From assembly GCF_002303885.1 (NCBI RefSeq), contig NZ_MRCM01000008.1, forward strand, positions 124,001 to 188,000: DNA of 64,000 bases, read 5' to 3'. Position 1 is the first letter of the stretch. The number at the start of each line of letters is the position of its first letter. A model generated the notes under the pieces. That model did not search any database, was not told the DNA's origin, and saw nothing but the letters and a program-made list of their open reading frames with translations. The stretch is from Flavobacterium sp. ACN2 (lineage in GTDB: Bacteria > Bacteroidota > Bacteroidia > Flavobacteriales > Flavobacteriaceae). The position numbers were made by a program, and so were the translations under genes. This document shows, in pieces, positions 33,488 through 42,467 of this stretch.

Positions 33488-35680
33488 TTGAAAAAATTTC
33501 CCCATTATAAACAGGCAGATTACAAAGATTGTGGCCCAACGTGTTTAAAAATAATTGCAAAACATTACGGAAAAACAATCAAAATTCAGGAATTGCGTGA
33601 TGCAAGCGAGACAACTCGTGAAGGAAGTAATCTACTTTTTTTAAGCGATGCTGCCGAAAAAACAGGCTTTAGAACTTTAGGGGTAAAGCTAAGCCTGGAG
33701 AGATTAGAAGAGGTGCCCTTGCCTTGTGTTCTGCATTGGAACCAAAACCATTATGTTGTACTTTATAAAATCAAAAAAGGGACATACTATATTTCTGATC
33801 CAGGTTTTGGACTAATTCAATATAATAAAGAAGACTTTTTAAAATTCTGGATTGGCAATAATGCCGACGATCAAACCAAAGAAGGTGTGGCATTGCTGTT
33901 GGAACCAACACCTGTTTTCTTTCAGTCTGAATTTGATAAACAAGAAGGTGGAGAAATAGGTTTTGGACTGTTATCGCATTATATTCTTCGCTATAAATCA
34001 TTTTTGATACAGTTGAGTATCGGTTTATTGGCCAGCAGTTTGCTGCAGCTTATCTTCCCTTTCTTGACTCAAAGTATTGTTGATGTCGGAATCCAAAATC
34101 AAAATCTTAATTTTATTTATCTGGTTCTTTTTGCCCAGCTTTTTCTTTTTGCTGGAAGAACAGGTTTGGACCTTATTAGGAGCTGGATTCTACTACATTT
34201 ATCAACCCGAATCAATATTTCCCTTATTTCAGATTTCTTTATTAAATTAATGAATCTGCCTATTTCCTTCTTCGATGTCCGAATGACTGGAGATATCATG
34301 CAGCGAATAAATGATCATCGCCGTATCGAAAAAATTCTTACCACATCATCGCTCAATGTTCTATTTTCTGTAATTAATATGTTTATAATGGGAGCTGTTT
34401 TGGCTTATTATAATCTGCAGATTTTTTTAGTCTTTTTTGCAGGAAGTGTGTTATACTTTGGTTGGATAATTCTATTCTTGAAAAGAAGAGAAGCATTAGA
34501 TTATAAACGATTTGCAGAAATTTCGAATGAGCAAAGTAAAGTAATAGAGCTGATAAACGGAATGCAGGAAATTAAGCTTCATAATGCCGAAAAGCAAAAA
34601 CGATGGGGCTGGGAGTATGTTCAGGCAAGACTTTTTAGGGTTTCTATAAAAGGATTGGTTTTGGAGCAGACTCAAACCATTGGTTCTTCAATTATTAATG
34701 AATTAAAGAATATTTTTATCGTATTTCTTTCGGCAAAATTAGTGATTGATGGTTCTATAACTTTAGGTATGATGTTAGCAATCAGCTCGATTGTTGGGAG
34801 TTTAAATGGGCCGATTACGCAGCTTATTGAATTTGTTAGGGAGCTTCAGGATGCTAAAATATCTTTAGCCAGATTGTCTGAAATCCATCAAAAAGAAGAT
34901 GAAGTCCAGCAGGAGGTCAACCAGACAAGTGAAGTTCCGCAAGATGTCGATATAGAAATTAAAAACCTTTCTTTTCGATATTTAGGTTCAGATATTCCTG
35001 TTTTAGACAATTTAAGTCTTGTAATTCCGAGCAATAAAGTAACGGCAATAGTTGGTGTTAGCGGAAGCGGTAAAACGACTTTAATGAAGCTCCTGCTCAA
35101 GTTCTACGAACCTGAAAAAGGAGAAGTGCTTATTGGAAACGCACAGCTTAAAAATATTTCGCAACATGCATGGAGAGCTAATATTGGAGCCGTAATGCAA
35201 GAAGGTTTTATTTTTAGTGATACCATTGCGAACAACATTGCTATTGGAGTTGATAAAATTGATAAAGAGAGATTGCTTTATGCTGCAGATGTGGCAAATA
35301 TTAAACAATATATCAGTGAGCTGCCTCTAAATTTTAATACCAAGGTAGGTTCTGAAGGATTGGGAATGAGTACAGGACAGAAACAGCGTTTGCTTATAGC
35401 AAGAGCCGTTTATAAAAATCCCGAAATTTTATTTTTTGATGAAGCCACTTCGGCTTTAGATGCCAATAATGAAAAAGAAATCATGAAAAAACTCGATATC
35501 TTTTTCAAAGAAAAAACGGTTGTGGTAATCGCGCATCGATTGAGTACTGTTATGAATGCTGATCAGATTGTGGTTTTAGATAAAGGAAAAATCATAGAGA
35601 TAGGAAGCCATTCGTCATTGGTAGAACAAAAAGGTAATTATTTTGAATTGGTTAAAAACCAACTGCAATTAGGAAATTAA
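33488..35680 (+). CDS. Peptidase-containing ABC transporter (C39 domain, bacteriocin-type exporter)
   Basis: 730-aa membrane protein that cleaves double-glycine leaders and exports the peptide. N-terminal C39 peptidase with QADYKDCGPTC (Cys15), HWNQNHYVVLY (His88) and ISDPGFG (Asp104) intact. Six-helix ABC domain follows, then the ATPase with Walker A GVSGSGKTTL, a signature changed to MSTGQKQR, and Walker B ILFFDEATSALD. It starts at TTG; an out-of-frame ATG seven bases upstream opens a nine-codon frame ending at 33510. The HlyD gene follows after two bases. The complete triad makes it the one active C39 peptidase in the window, serving both the plus-strand precursors and probably the minus-strand array. 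Confidence 0.95.
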   Translation: MKKFPHYKQADYKDCGPTCLKIIAKHYGKTIKIQELRDASETTREGSNLLFLSDAAEKTGFRTLGVKLSLERLEEVPLPCVLHWNQNHYVVLYKIKKGTYYISDPGFGLIQYNKEDFLKFWIGNNADDQTKEGVALLLEPTPVFFQSEFDKQEGGEIGFGLLSHYILRYKSFLIQLSIGLLASSLLQLIFPFLTQSIVDVGIQNQNLNFIYLVLFAQLFLFAGRTGLDLIRSWILLHLSTRINISLISDFFIKLMNLPISFFDVRMTGDIMQRINDHRRIEKILTTSSLNVLFSVINMFIMGAVLAYYNLQIFLVFFAGSVLYFGWIILFLKRREALDYKRFAEISNEQSKVIELINGMQEIKLHNAEKQKRWGWEYVQARLFRVSIKGLVLEQTQTIGSSIINELKNIFIVFLSAKLVIDGSITLGMMLAISSIVGSLNGPITQLIEFVRELQDAKISLARLSEIHQKEDEVQQEVNQTSEVPQDVDIEIKNLSFRYLGSDIPVLDNLSLVIPSNKVTAIVGVSGSGKTTLMKLLLKFYEPEKGEVLIGNAQLKNISQHAWRANIGAVMQEGFIFSDTIANNIAIGVDKIDKERLLYAADVANIKQYISELPLNFNTKVGSEGLGMSTGQKQRLLIARAVYKNPEILFFDEATSALDANNEKEIMKKLDIFFKEKTVVVIAHRLSTVMNADQIVVLDKGKIIEIGSHSSLVEQKGNYFELVKNQLQLGN

Positions 35681-35682
35681 TC

Positions 35683-36972
35683 ATGAACAAAGATACATTT
35701 GAATTAAGAAGCGAAGAGGTTCAGGATATCCTGACCAAAGTACCACATTGGATGATACGATGGGGAACAGTTTTAATATTTACCATAATTGTTTTATTGT
35801 TTTTTGTTTCCTGGTTTGTCAAATATCCAGATGTTGTAAAAACAGAAATCGTAATTACCACTAATATTCCGCCAGAGAAGATCGTTTCAAAATCTTCTGG
35901 ACGTATTGAGGCTATTTTGGTTAAAAATAAAATGCTGGTTCCTAAAAACAGCACATTGGCTATTATTGAAAACACAGCCAATTACAAGGATATTTTTCGA
36001 CTAAAGGATATTGTTGACAAATACGACATCAATAACTCCCAAAAAGAATTTCCTTTTGAGCTATTGAAAAATGTTCAGTTCGGTGAAGTAGAAAGCGCTT
36101 ATGCTGCATTCCAGAAAGATTACCAGGCGCAAGAATTAAATAAAGACCTACATCCATTTCAGATCGAAAGTAGAGCGCAACAGTCTGAAAAGGTCCAAAT
36201 AACAGAAAGACTGGAAATCCTGCAGCAACAGAAAATAATTAACGAACGCGAATTGGAACTTCAGAAAAATGAAGTGGCTCGTTTTGAAACGCTGTTCAAT
36301 AAAGGAATTATTTCTGCTCAGGAAATGGAAGTTAAAAAATTGAATTTCCTTCAGGCGCAAAAGAACTATCGAAGCCTGCTGTCCTCGATTTCTCAATTGA
36401 GATCTTCTTTGATTGACAACACAAAATCAAGCCAGAATTTGCAAATAAATAGCACTAAAGAAGAGGTTAATCTCGACCGTAGTGTTTCTCAGTCCTTTTA
36501 TCAATTGAAAAAAGTGATAAGAGATTGGGAGTTGGCGTATGCTTTAAAATCATCAATTAGTGGAAAGGTCACCTTTTTGCAGGTTTGGAACGAAAATCAG
36601 ACTATAAATGTTGGAGATAACGTGTTTTCTATTATTCCAGATGCAAAAAACAGTTTCATAGGAAAAGTAAAAGCTCCAGCTTTAAATTCAGGAAAAATAA
36701 AAGTGGGGCAGAGGGTGAATATTCGTTTGGCAAATTTTCCTGATAGAGAATTTGGCGTTTTAAAAGGAGAGATCAAAAATATTTCGCTGGTGCCCGATAA
36801 AGAAGGAAATCTACTTATAGATGTTGCGCTTCCAAACGGTTTGAAAACATCATACAATAAACAAATTGCTTTCCAGCAGGAAATGAAAGGAAATGCAGAG
36901 ATTGTAACCGAAGATCTGCGTTTAATTGAGAGAATCCTGTATCAGTTTAAAAGCATTTTTGAACAAGTTTAA
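35683..36972 (+). CDS. HlyD-family secretion adaptor
   Basis: 429-aa membrane-fusion protein that links the ABC exporter to an outer-membrane channel. One N-terminal TM helix (VLIFTIIVLLFFVSWFVKYP, about 30-49), a lipoyl-like half (SSGRIEAILVKNKMLVPKNS), a long coiled-coil hairpin (about 145-260), the returning lipoyl half (SSISGKVTFLQVWNENQTIN) and a beta-barrel region. It sits 2 bases after the ABC gene, so the pair is one export unit. The TolC-like channel must be encoded elsewhere. Confidence 0.93.
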   Translation: MNKDTFELRSEEVQDILTKVPHWMIRWGTVLIFTIIVLLFFVSWFVKYPDVVKTEIVITTNIPPEKIVSKSSGRIEAILVKNKMLVPKNSTLAIIENTANYKDIFRLKDIVDKYDINNSQKEFPFELLKNVQFGEVESAYAAFQKDYQAQELNKDLHPFQIESRAQQSEKVQITERLEILQQQKIINERELELQKNEVARFETLFNKGIISAQEMEVKKLNFLQAQKNYRSLLSSISQLRSSLIDNTKSSQNLQINSTKEEVNLDRSVSQSFYQLKKVIRDWELAYALKSSISGKVTFLQVWNENQTINVGDNVFSIIPDAKNSFIGKVKAPALNSGKIKVGQRVNIRLANFPDREFGVLKGEIKNISLVPDKEGNLLIDVALPNGLKTSYNKQIAFQQEMKGNAEIVTEDLRLIERILYQFKSIFEQV

Positions 36973-37023
36973 AAATTAACCAATCCCACATACCTAACCA
37001 CTAACCAAAATCACAAATTTTAA

Positions 37024-38676
37024 ATGAAAAAAACAGTACTTATTGCCTTTTTATTATTATTTCAATATTCTTTTTCAAAACCAATTACCGAAACTCAAAA
37101 GCTAGCTGCAACCTGTAAAATCTGGGGTTTCTTAAAATATTATCATCCAAATGTTACCGATGGAAGTAAAAATTGGGATGAACAATTATTTCAAATCCTA
37201 CCAAAAGTTGAAGAAGCGAAGACTTCTGAAGCATTTTCTCTGGTAATTGAAAATTGGATTGATTCTTTGGGGGAAATTAAAAAACAGGAATCTTTAAAAC
37301 CTGCTGTAAAAAAAGAATATTTTGATAAAAATTTCGATTTGTCATGGGTCAATAATAAAGAATTGTTCTCGAAATCACTTTCAAAAAAATTGAAATTTAT
37401 TGAAGAGAATAGAATTCATGAAAAACAGTACTATGTTGCTTATGAATTCGGCAGTAATGGCCCTCCATTACAATTTAAAAATGAAGTAAAATATGCAGAT
37501 TTTAAATGGACGGACAAAAAACTTCGTCTTTTGGCGTTATTCAGATATTGGAATTACATTGAATATTTCTTTCCCTATAAATACCAAATGGATCAAAATT
37601 GGGATAAAGTATTAAATGAAATGCTACCAAGATATTATACTCCAGAATCTGAAAAGGATTTTAATTTGGCAATGCGCGAGATCTCTGTAAAGCTAAATGA
37701 TACTCACGCTTCAACTAGTATGTCTCAATTGTTCGAATATTTTGGGGATAAATTTATTCCTGCAGATGTTAATATCATTGATGAAAAAGCGATAGTTGTT
37801 GCATTGAAAAATGATTCTCTAGCAAAAGTTAGTGACATTAAAATTGGAGATGTAATTACAAAAGTAGAAGGAAAAACAATTGCGGAAATTTTGAATGAAA
37901 ACCGAAAGTATGTAGAAGGGTCTAACGAGCCGTCTGTTTTAAAGAATGCATATTGGGCAATTTTTAACGGAAAAACACCTTCTTTTGAAATCGAATTTAT
38001 TCGAGACGGAAAAACGGCAGTAAAGTCTATTAATAGATATAAGTACGAAGATTTAAAAATTCAGTTTTCAGATAAAGAAAAATGGAAAATTTTAGAGGGT
38101 AATATAGGTTACGTTGATTTTGATGAACTTAATCCAGCAGATGTCCCAGCCTTAATTTCGGCATTAAACAATACGAATGCAATAATTTTTGATAATAGAA
38201 ATCGACCACACGAGGTTATGTATCCAATTGCAGATTGGCTTAATTCTGAAGAGAACGAATTTGCTAGATTTCTTGATCCAGATGTAAATTATCCTGGGCG
38301 TTATTATTGGAGAGAAGGAATTCAGAAGTGCGGAAAAAATAATCCAGATCATTATAAAGGAAAAGTAATTGTTATAACTAATGAAAAAGCTGTAAGTCAT
38401 GCTGAATTTACTGTAATGAGTTTACAAACGGTTCCTAATTGTGTAGTTATCGGAAGTCAGACTGGTGGTGCAGATGGAGCAAACTACGGATTTTCGCTCA
38501 TTAAAGGATTTTATACTTCATTTACCTGCTATGGAGTTTTTTATCCAAACAAAAAAGAAACTCAAAGAATTGGTATTGTTCCAGATATCGAAGTTAAACC
38601 AACTATTTTAGGTATTCAGCAAGGCAAGGATGAAGTTTTGGAAAGAGCAATTCTTTTTGCTAAAAACGGCAAATAA
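37024..38676 (+). CDS. S41 family peptidase, exported (paralogue of the gene at 8182)
   Basis: 550-aa relative of the protein at 8182-9828, with the same signal peptide type, N-terminal KIWGFLKYYHPNV region, PDZ-like middle part and S41 core. The nucleophile is predicted in AVSHAEF (S-x-x-E, the same register as SQSE in the paralogue), followed by VIGSQTGGADG. It begins 51 bases after the HlyD gene and may be co-transcribed with it, but the same protein type stands away from any peptide gene at 8182, so a role in peptide maturation is only possible. Confidence 0.86.
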   Translation: MKKTVLIAFLLLFQYSFSKPITETQKLAATCKIWGFLKYYHPNVTDGSKNWDEQLFQILPKVEEAKTSEAFSLVIENWIDSLGEIKKQESLKPAVKKEYFDKNFDLSWVNNKELFSKSLSKKLKFIEENRIHEKQYYVAYEFGSNGPPLQFKNEVKYADFKWTDKKLRLLALFRYWNYIEYFFPYKYQMDQNWDKVLNEMLPRYYTPESEKDFNLAMREISVKLNDTHASTSMSQLFEYFGDKFIPADVNIIDEKAIVVALKNDSLAKVSDIKIGDVITKVEGKTIAEILNENRKYVEGSNEPSVLKNAYWAIFNGKTPSFEIEFIRDGKTAVKSINRYKYEDLKIQFSDKEKWKILEGNIGYVDFDELNPADVPALISALNNTNAIIFDNRNRPHEVMYPIADWLNSEENEFARFLDPDVNYPGRYYWREGIQKCGKNNPDHYKGKVIVITNEKAVSHAEFTVMSLQTVPNCVVIGSQTGGADGANYGFSLIKGFYTSFTCYGVFYPNKKETQRIGIVPDIEVKPTILGIQQGKDEVLERAILFAKNGK

Positions 38677-38698
38677 TTAAAATAATAGTAAAAGTATA

Positions 38699-39082
38699 AT
38701 GAAAAAAATCATCGTTTTTTGTCTATTCTTATTAGGGGCTGTTAGTTATTCTCAAAAATTAGATTGTACTAAATTTAAGAATGGAAAGTTTGCGGCTCCA
38801 GCTTTTCCAGATGAATATGCTATTCGGAAAGATTCTATTGAAGAGGGTTATTTTGAAAGTAAATTGCAAACAGTTTGGAGTGTCAAATGGCTTAGTGATT
38901 GCAAATTAGAAAAGATCTGTATTAAAAATTTAGGAGCAGATAATGTTAAAATTGGGGATAAAAGTGTAGCAGAAATAATTTATACAGATGATCAATGTGT
39001 TACTTATTCAATAGTATATTTTAATGAAGAAAATCCGAATGGAATAGGTTTTCAAAGAGGAGTGTGTCTGCAAAAAGAGTAA
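38699..39082 (+). CDS. Small secreted protein of unknown function
   Basis: 127 aa, signal peptide MKKIIVFCLFLLGAVSYSQ, mature part with five Cys (DCT, SDCKLEKIC, DQCV, GVC). No domain is recognised. It follows the S41 gene by 22 bases and is probably co-transcribed with it. Its even Cys spacing suggests disulfides in the periplasm. Confidence 0.75.
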   Translation: MKKIIVFCLFLLGAVSYSQKLDCTKFKNGKFAAPAFPDEYAIRKDSIEEGYFESKLQTVWSVKWLSDCKLEKICIKNLGADNVKIGDKSVAEIIYTDDQCVTYSIVYFNEENPNGIGFQRGVCLQKE

Positions 39083-39100
39083 TTTATTTAAAGATGCTTT

Positions 39101-39808
39101 TTACATCTTTAAATAAAAATCTTTAGTCAATTCAATATACTCAGGAGTATAAACGTGTCTGTCGATTTCGATGATAAGTTCATCGATTTCAATTTCAGGA
39201 ACTTCATTTCGGCTAAAAGCTAATAAACTACGCTTAATTTCCGATTTTGGAGTTCCCTTAACTCTTGTGATTTTTATTGGATAAAGTTCTGATTCTTTTG
39301 CTAAAGCAATAAATTTTTCTTCTTCTTTGAAAGGAAGAATAACGGCTAAAATTCCGTTTTCTGAAAGTAATAAATCGGCAGCCTCAACAATTTCTTCAAA
39401 AGGCATTGCATCCTGAAAACGCGCTAAATCGCGTTGTTCGTTATCTGTTTTGTAATCCTCAGCATAAAAAGGCGGATTCGAAACAATTAAATCATATTCA
39501 TCTTCCGGTTCTTCAATAAATTCATCTAAACCAGCATGAAAACAAAATAAACGATCGCCCCAAGGAGAACTTTCAAAATTTTCTACCGCTTGTTCGTAAG
39601 CGTCTTCATCAATTTCTAGAGCATCAATTTGTTCAGCATGGCTTCTCTGTGCTAGCATTAAAGCAATAATTCCTGTTCCAGCGCCAACATCTAAAACACT
39701 AAACGGATTATGATGAATGGGAGCCCAAGCGCCAAGTAAAACACCATCAGTGCCTACTTTCATAGCGGTTTTGTCTTGTTTAACAGAAAATTGCTTAAAC
39801 TGAAACAT
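39101..39808 (-). CDS. trmN6: tRNA1(Val) (adenine37-N6)-methyltransferase
   Basis: SAM-dependent methyltransferase that modifies A37 of tRNA-Val. 235 aa with the Rossmann SAM motif VLDVGAGTGIIALMLAQR, the N6-adenine signature NPPF (IVSNPPFYAEDYK) and the family start FSVKQDKTAMKVGTDGVLLGAW. It stands alone and is convergent with the small secreted protein gene; the 3' ends are only 18 bases apart. Confidence 0.9.
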   Translation of the reverse strand: MFQFKQFSVKQDKTAMKVGTDGVLLGAWAPIHHNPFSVLDVGAGTGIIALMLAQRSHAEQIDALEIDEDAYEQAVENFESSPWGDRLFCFHAGLDEFIEEPEDEYDLIVSNPPFYAEDYKTDNEQRDLARFQDAMPFEEIVEAADLLLSENGILAVILPFKEEEKFIALAKESELYPIKITRVKGTPKSEIKRSLLAFSRNEVPEIEIDELIIEIDRHVYTPEYIELTKDFYLKM

Positions 39809-39935
39809 AAATTAAAATACCAATTTGTAAAATTCCAAATTCCAATCTAAGAGCAGAAATTCCAAAATGAAAATTCCAAATTCCAATTGAAGTGGATAGT
39901 TTTGTTGAGCTGCAAAAGTAAGATTAAATATTAAT

Positions 39936-40289
39936 TTATTGCTTAGAAGTTTTGGTAATTATGGCAGAAAGAATTTTTCGTAACTCTTCAATTTCAAATA
40001 ATAAAGATTCTGAAAGTGAGTTTTGATCAGGATTTAAATCGTTTAAGAGCTGAAGCCAAAATTTAGATTCCTTAGCTTCTTTCCGGGCTATTTTAAGACG
40101 AAACAATAAATCTTTATCTCCAAGGTTTTCATTTGCTTCAATATAATTTGCTCCAACAGAACCAGATGAACGTACTAATTGTTTTCCGTCTTCAATATTA
40201 GATGTGGTTTTAGGTAAAGCACGAATATAAATTCTGCATTCTTTCGCAAACAAGAAGGTTCTTTCTTCTAGATTGTATGGTTTACTCAT
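39936..40289 (-). CDS. Four-helix-bundle protein (23S rRNA intervening-sequence type)
   Basis: 117-aa all-helical protein of the TIGR02436 type (LVRSSGSVGANYIEAN, RLKIARKEAKESKFWLQLL). In some bacteria such genes lie in intervening sequences of 23S rRNA genes, but here it is free-standing between clusters of the ATTCCAAATT repeat. Function unknown; it often appears near repetitive or variable DNA. Confidence 0.85.
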   Translation of the reverse strand: MSKPYNLEERTFLFAKECRIYIRALPKTTSNIEDGKQLVRSSGSVGANYIEANENLGDKDLLFRLKIARKEAKESKFWLQLLNDLNPDQNSLSESLLFEIEELRKILSAIITKTSKQ

Positions 40290-40481
40290 GGTTATTAAAC
40301 TCCAATTTTTTTAAATTCCAAATTTCAATTTATTAAGCATAAATATAAATAAAAAGACATGAAAAGAAAGTTTTTTCTTTCAAAAATAAATAAAAAAGCC
40401 TCCCATTTCCAGAATTTGGAATTTTGAAAAAATTTAACCTTGATTAAGGTTTGGAACTTAAAGAATCGGTATTTAACCTAA

Positions 40482-40554
40482 TTTAAGTTTTGGAATTTGG
40501 AATTTAAAAAAGTTGGAATTTAACTTTGTTTAAGTTTTGGAATTTGGAATTTAA
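40482..40554. repeat. Direct repeats in an ATTCCAAATT-rich spacer
   Basis: Two identical 26-bp copies (40482-40507 and 40529-40554), within a 283-base spacer made largely of GGAATTT variants (40300-40565). No gene is seen in the spacer. Confidence 0.75.
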
Positions 40555-40572
40555 GAATTGGAATTTCTAACT

Positions 40573-41097
40573 TTATAAGTACATCTCAACAAGACCTTCA
40601 GGAAGATCCATGATTACTTTTTTGTTCTCACGATCAATTTTTACAAGAAAATTATCAATCATTGGAACTAAGATTTCAACTTCACCATTTAAAACTTCAA
40701 AAAGAGGCTGGGCAGTTGAATCGTTGATAGAAGTTATTTTTCCGAAAACACCTAAACGCTGGTCTTCGATTTCGAAGCCAATAACTTCGTGGAAATAGAA
40801 TTTATTGCCAGTAAGTTTTGGCAACATAGTTAAAGGAAGGTAGATTGCATTTCCTAATAAAGCATCTGCATCTTCTTCGGTATTTACATCTTCAAAACGA
40901 ACTCTTAGAAAGTCGTTTTTGTGTAATGAACTTGTTTCAATAAAAAAAGGAACCAAGTGTTTGTTGTGTTCAACAAACACTGATTCCAGATTTTCGTATA
41001 ACTCAGGCTCATCTGTGTCTAAATAGACCAAGACTTCACCTTTGAAACTAAATTTTTTAGCGATTTTACCTAAATAAAAACAGTCTTCTTTACGCAT
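40573..41097 (-). CDS. rimM: Ribosome maturation factor RimM
   Basis: 174-aa protein needed for 16S rRNA 3'-domain processing, binding ribosomal protein S19. The N-terminal RimM barrel (YLGKIAKKFSFKGEVLVYLDTDEPELYENL) and C-terminal PRC-barrel (FYFHEVIGFEIEDQRLGVFGKI..ILVPMIDNFLVKID) are both present. It lies 15 bases downstream of rpsP, the usual operon partner. Confidence 0.95.
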   Translation of the reverse strand: MRKEDCFYLGKIAKKFSFKGEVLVYLDTDEPELYENLESVFVEHNKHLVPFFIETSSLHKNDFLRVRFEDVNTEEDADALLGNAIYLPLTMLPKLTGNKFYFHEVIGFEIEDQRLGVFGKITSINDSTAQPLFEVLNGEVEILVPMIDNFLVKIDRENKKVIMDLPEGLVEMYL

Positions 41098-41112
41098 TAT
41101 CGCTAAGTAAAA

Positions 41113-41673
41113 TTATGCTTCAGTTGTTTCGTTATTCTCTTCAGCAGCAGGAGCTTCTTCAGTAGCTTCAGCAACTTCTTCAGCAGCCTCAGTAGCTTGT
41201 GCAGCAGCTTCAGCTTCAGCTTGTGCGGCAGCAGCATCAGCAACACGTTTAGCGTTAACTTCTTGCTCAGCTTTTAAAGCTTTTGCTTTAGCATCAGCTT
41301 TTGCTTTAGATAAACCATCTTTTTTAGCATCAACTTTACCAGCTTTTGAATCTAACCAAGCAGTTAATTTAGCATCTGCTTGCTCTTGTGTTAAAGCACC
41401 TTTACGAACTCCTCCATCAAGGTGGTGTTTCAATAAAGCACCTTTGTAAGAAAGAATAGCTCTTGCAGTATCAGTTGGTTGAGCACCATTGTGTAACCAT
41501 TTAACTGCGCTGTCAAGGTTTAACTCAACAGTTGCTGGGTTAGTATTTGGATTGTAAGTACCGATTTTCTCTAAGTATTTACCATCTCTTTTTGAGCGTG
41601 CATCTGCAGCTACTACCCAGTAAAAAGGTTTTCCTTTTTTACCGTGTCTTTGTAATCTAATTTTTACTGACAT
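41113..41673 (-). CDS. rpsP: 30S ribosomal protein S16 with long Ala/Glu-rich tail
   Basis: Small-subunit ribosomal protein. The first 80 residues are the conserved S16 domain (MSVKIRLQRHGKKGKPFYWVVAADAR, then GTYNPNTNPA). The protein goes on to 186 aa, more than double the classic 80-90, with a Lys/Ala-rich helix and an Ala/Glu low-complexity end. Such tails occur in Bacteroidota S16; their function is unclear. It is first gene of the rpsP-rimM operon. Confidence 0.96.
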   Translation of the reverse strand: MSVKIRLQRHGKKGKPFYWVVAADARSKRDGKYLEKIGTYNPNTNPATVELNLDSAVKWLHNGAQPTDTARAILSYKGALLKHHLDGGVRKGALTQEQADAKLTAWLDSKAGKVDAKKDGLSKAKADAKAKALKAEQEVNAKRVADAAAAQAEAEAAAQATEAAEEVAEATEEAPAAEENNETTEA

Positions 41674-41722
41674 AATCTAGTGATTAAATTTTGAGGTACT
41701 CGACCTCTGTTAATTAAGGGCG

Positions 41723-41730
41723 CAAAGATA
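41723..41730 (-). promoter_or_regulatory. -7 element TATCTTTG of the rpsP-rimM operon
   Basis: TAnnTTTG match on the minus strand, 50 bases before the rpsP ATG. Confidence 0.55.
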
Positions 41731-41835
41731 TAATTTTTTTATGAAAAACACGTTTTAAAGAAGATTAAATATACTTGAGTTGTTTTTTTAGCATTTTTTT
41801 GACTTTTTAATTTAAGTATTTAGTTCTTAATGCAA

Positions 41836-41843
41836 TACTTTTG
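41836..41843 (+). promoter_or_regulatory. -7 element TACTTTTG for the lipoprotein gene
   Basis: TAnnTTTG match 20 bases before the ATG at 41863. It lies inside the longer reading from 41830, so it supports the later start. Confidence 0.5.
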
Positions 41844-41862
41844 CATCAAATTCATTTTAAAC

Positions 41863-42354
41863 ATGAAAAAATACTTTTACTTTTTATCATTTTTACTTTT
41901 ACTTATCTCTTGTACAGAAGATGTAAGATTTAATAATCCTGCTTTTCAGACTTTAAAAGACAATAATTTTTGGAGGGCTCAAGTTTACGAAGCAGGAACA
42001 GAATCGAATGGAACTTTTGTTATACATGGTTCTCTAGGGTATGAACAAATAAGTTTTAAACTTCCTACGCCAACCGTAAAGACCTATGTTTTAGGTGTAG
42101 ATGATGTTACAAAAGCTATTTATAAAAACACTTATAAAGGACAAGAAGCAGAATTTAGTACAGGAGCTGCCAAAGGAAGCGGGCAAATTGTCGTGACGGA
42201 ATATAATACGGAAGAAAAAACTATTTCGGGAACGTTTAAATTTACTGTAGTTAATACTGATCCTAGTGCTGAGAAGCAAGAAATGCGCTTTTCAGAAGGT
42301 GTTTTTTATAAAATTCCAGTTGCACCAGAAGGGAATTTTGTTCCCGTTGATTAA
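41863..42354 (+). CDS. Lipoprotein with DUF6252-like immunoglobulin-type fold
   Basis: 163-aa lipoprotein with lipobox LLLISC. The mature part (TEDVRFNNPAFQTLKDNNFWRA, EFSTGAAKGSGQIVVTEY, ISGTFKFTV) matches small Bacteroidota lipoproteins of the DUF6252 type; the family name is from memory. The ATG at 41863 puts the signal at the N-terminus; the in-frame ATG at 41830 overlaps the -7 promoter element. No function is known. It appears transcribed alone. Confidence 0.75.
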   Translation: MKKYFYFLSFLLLLISCTEDVRFNNPAFQTLKDNNFWRAQVYEAGTESNGTFVIHGSLGYEQISFKLPTPTVKTYVLGVDDVTKAIYKNTYKGQEAEFSTGAAKGSGQIVVTEYNTEEKTISGTFKFTVVNTDPSAEKQEMRFSEGVFYKIPVAPEGNFVPVD

Positions 42355-42436
42355 GTTCTTCGTCTGAATATATTTTGCAAAATCAAAATAAAAACTTAAA
42401 TAAACTAATATATAGTAGATTACAGAATAATAAGAC

Positions 42437-42444
42437 TACATTTG
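42437..42444 (+). promoter_or_regulatory. -7 element TACATTTG for the RRM gene
   Basis: TAnnTTTG match 24 bases before the ATG. Confidence 0.5.
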
Positions 42445-42467
42445 CTTATTATTATAAATAAATATCT

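Noticed and set aside
26350..36972. Classification of the peptide locus as a lanthipeptide cluster
   Set aside because: No LanB, LanC, LanM or dehydratase-like gene is present in the island, and the array peptides lack Cys.
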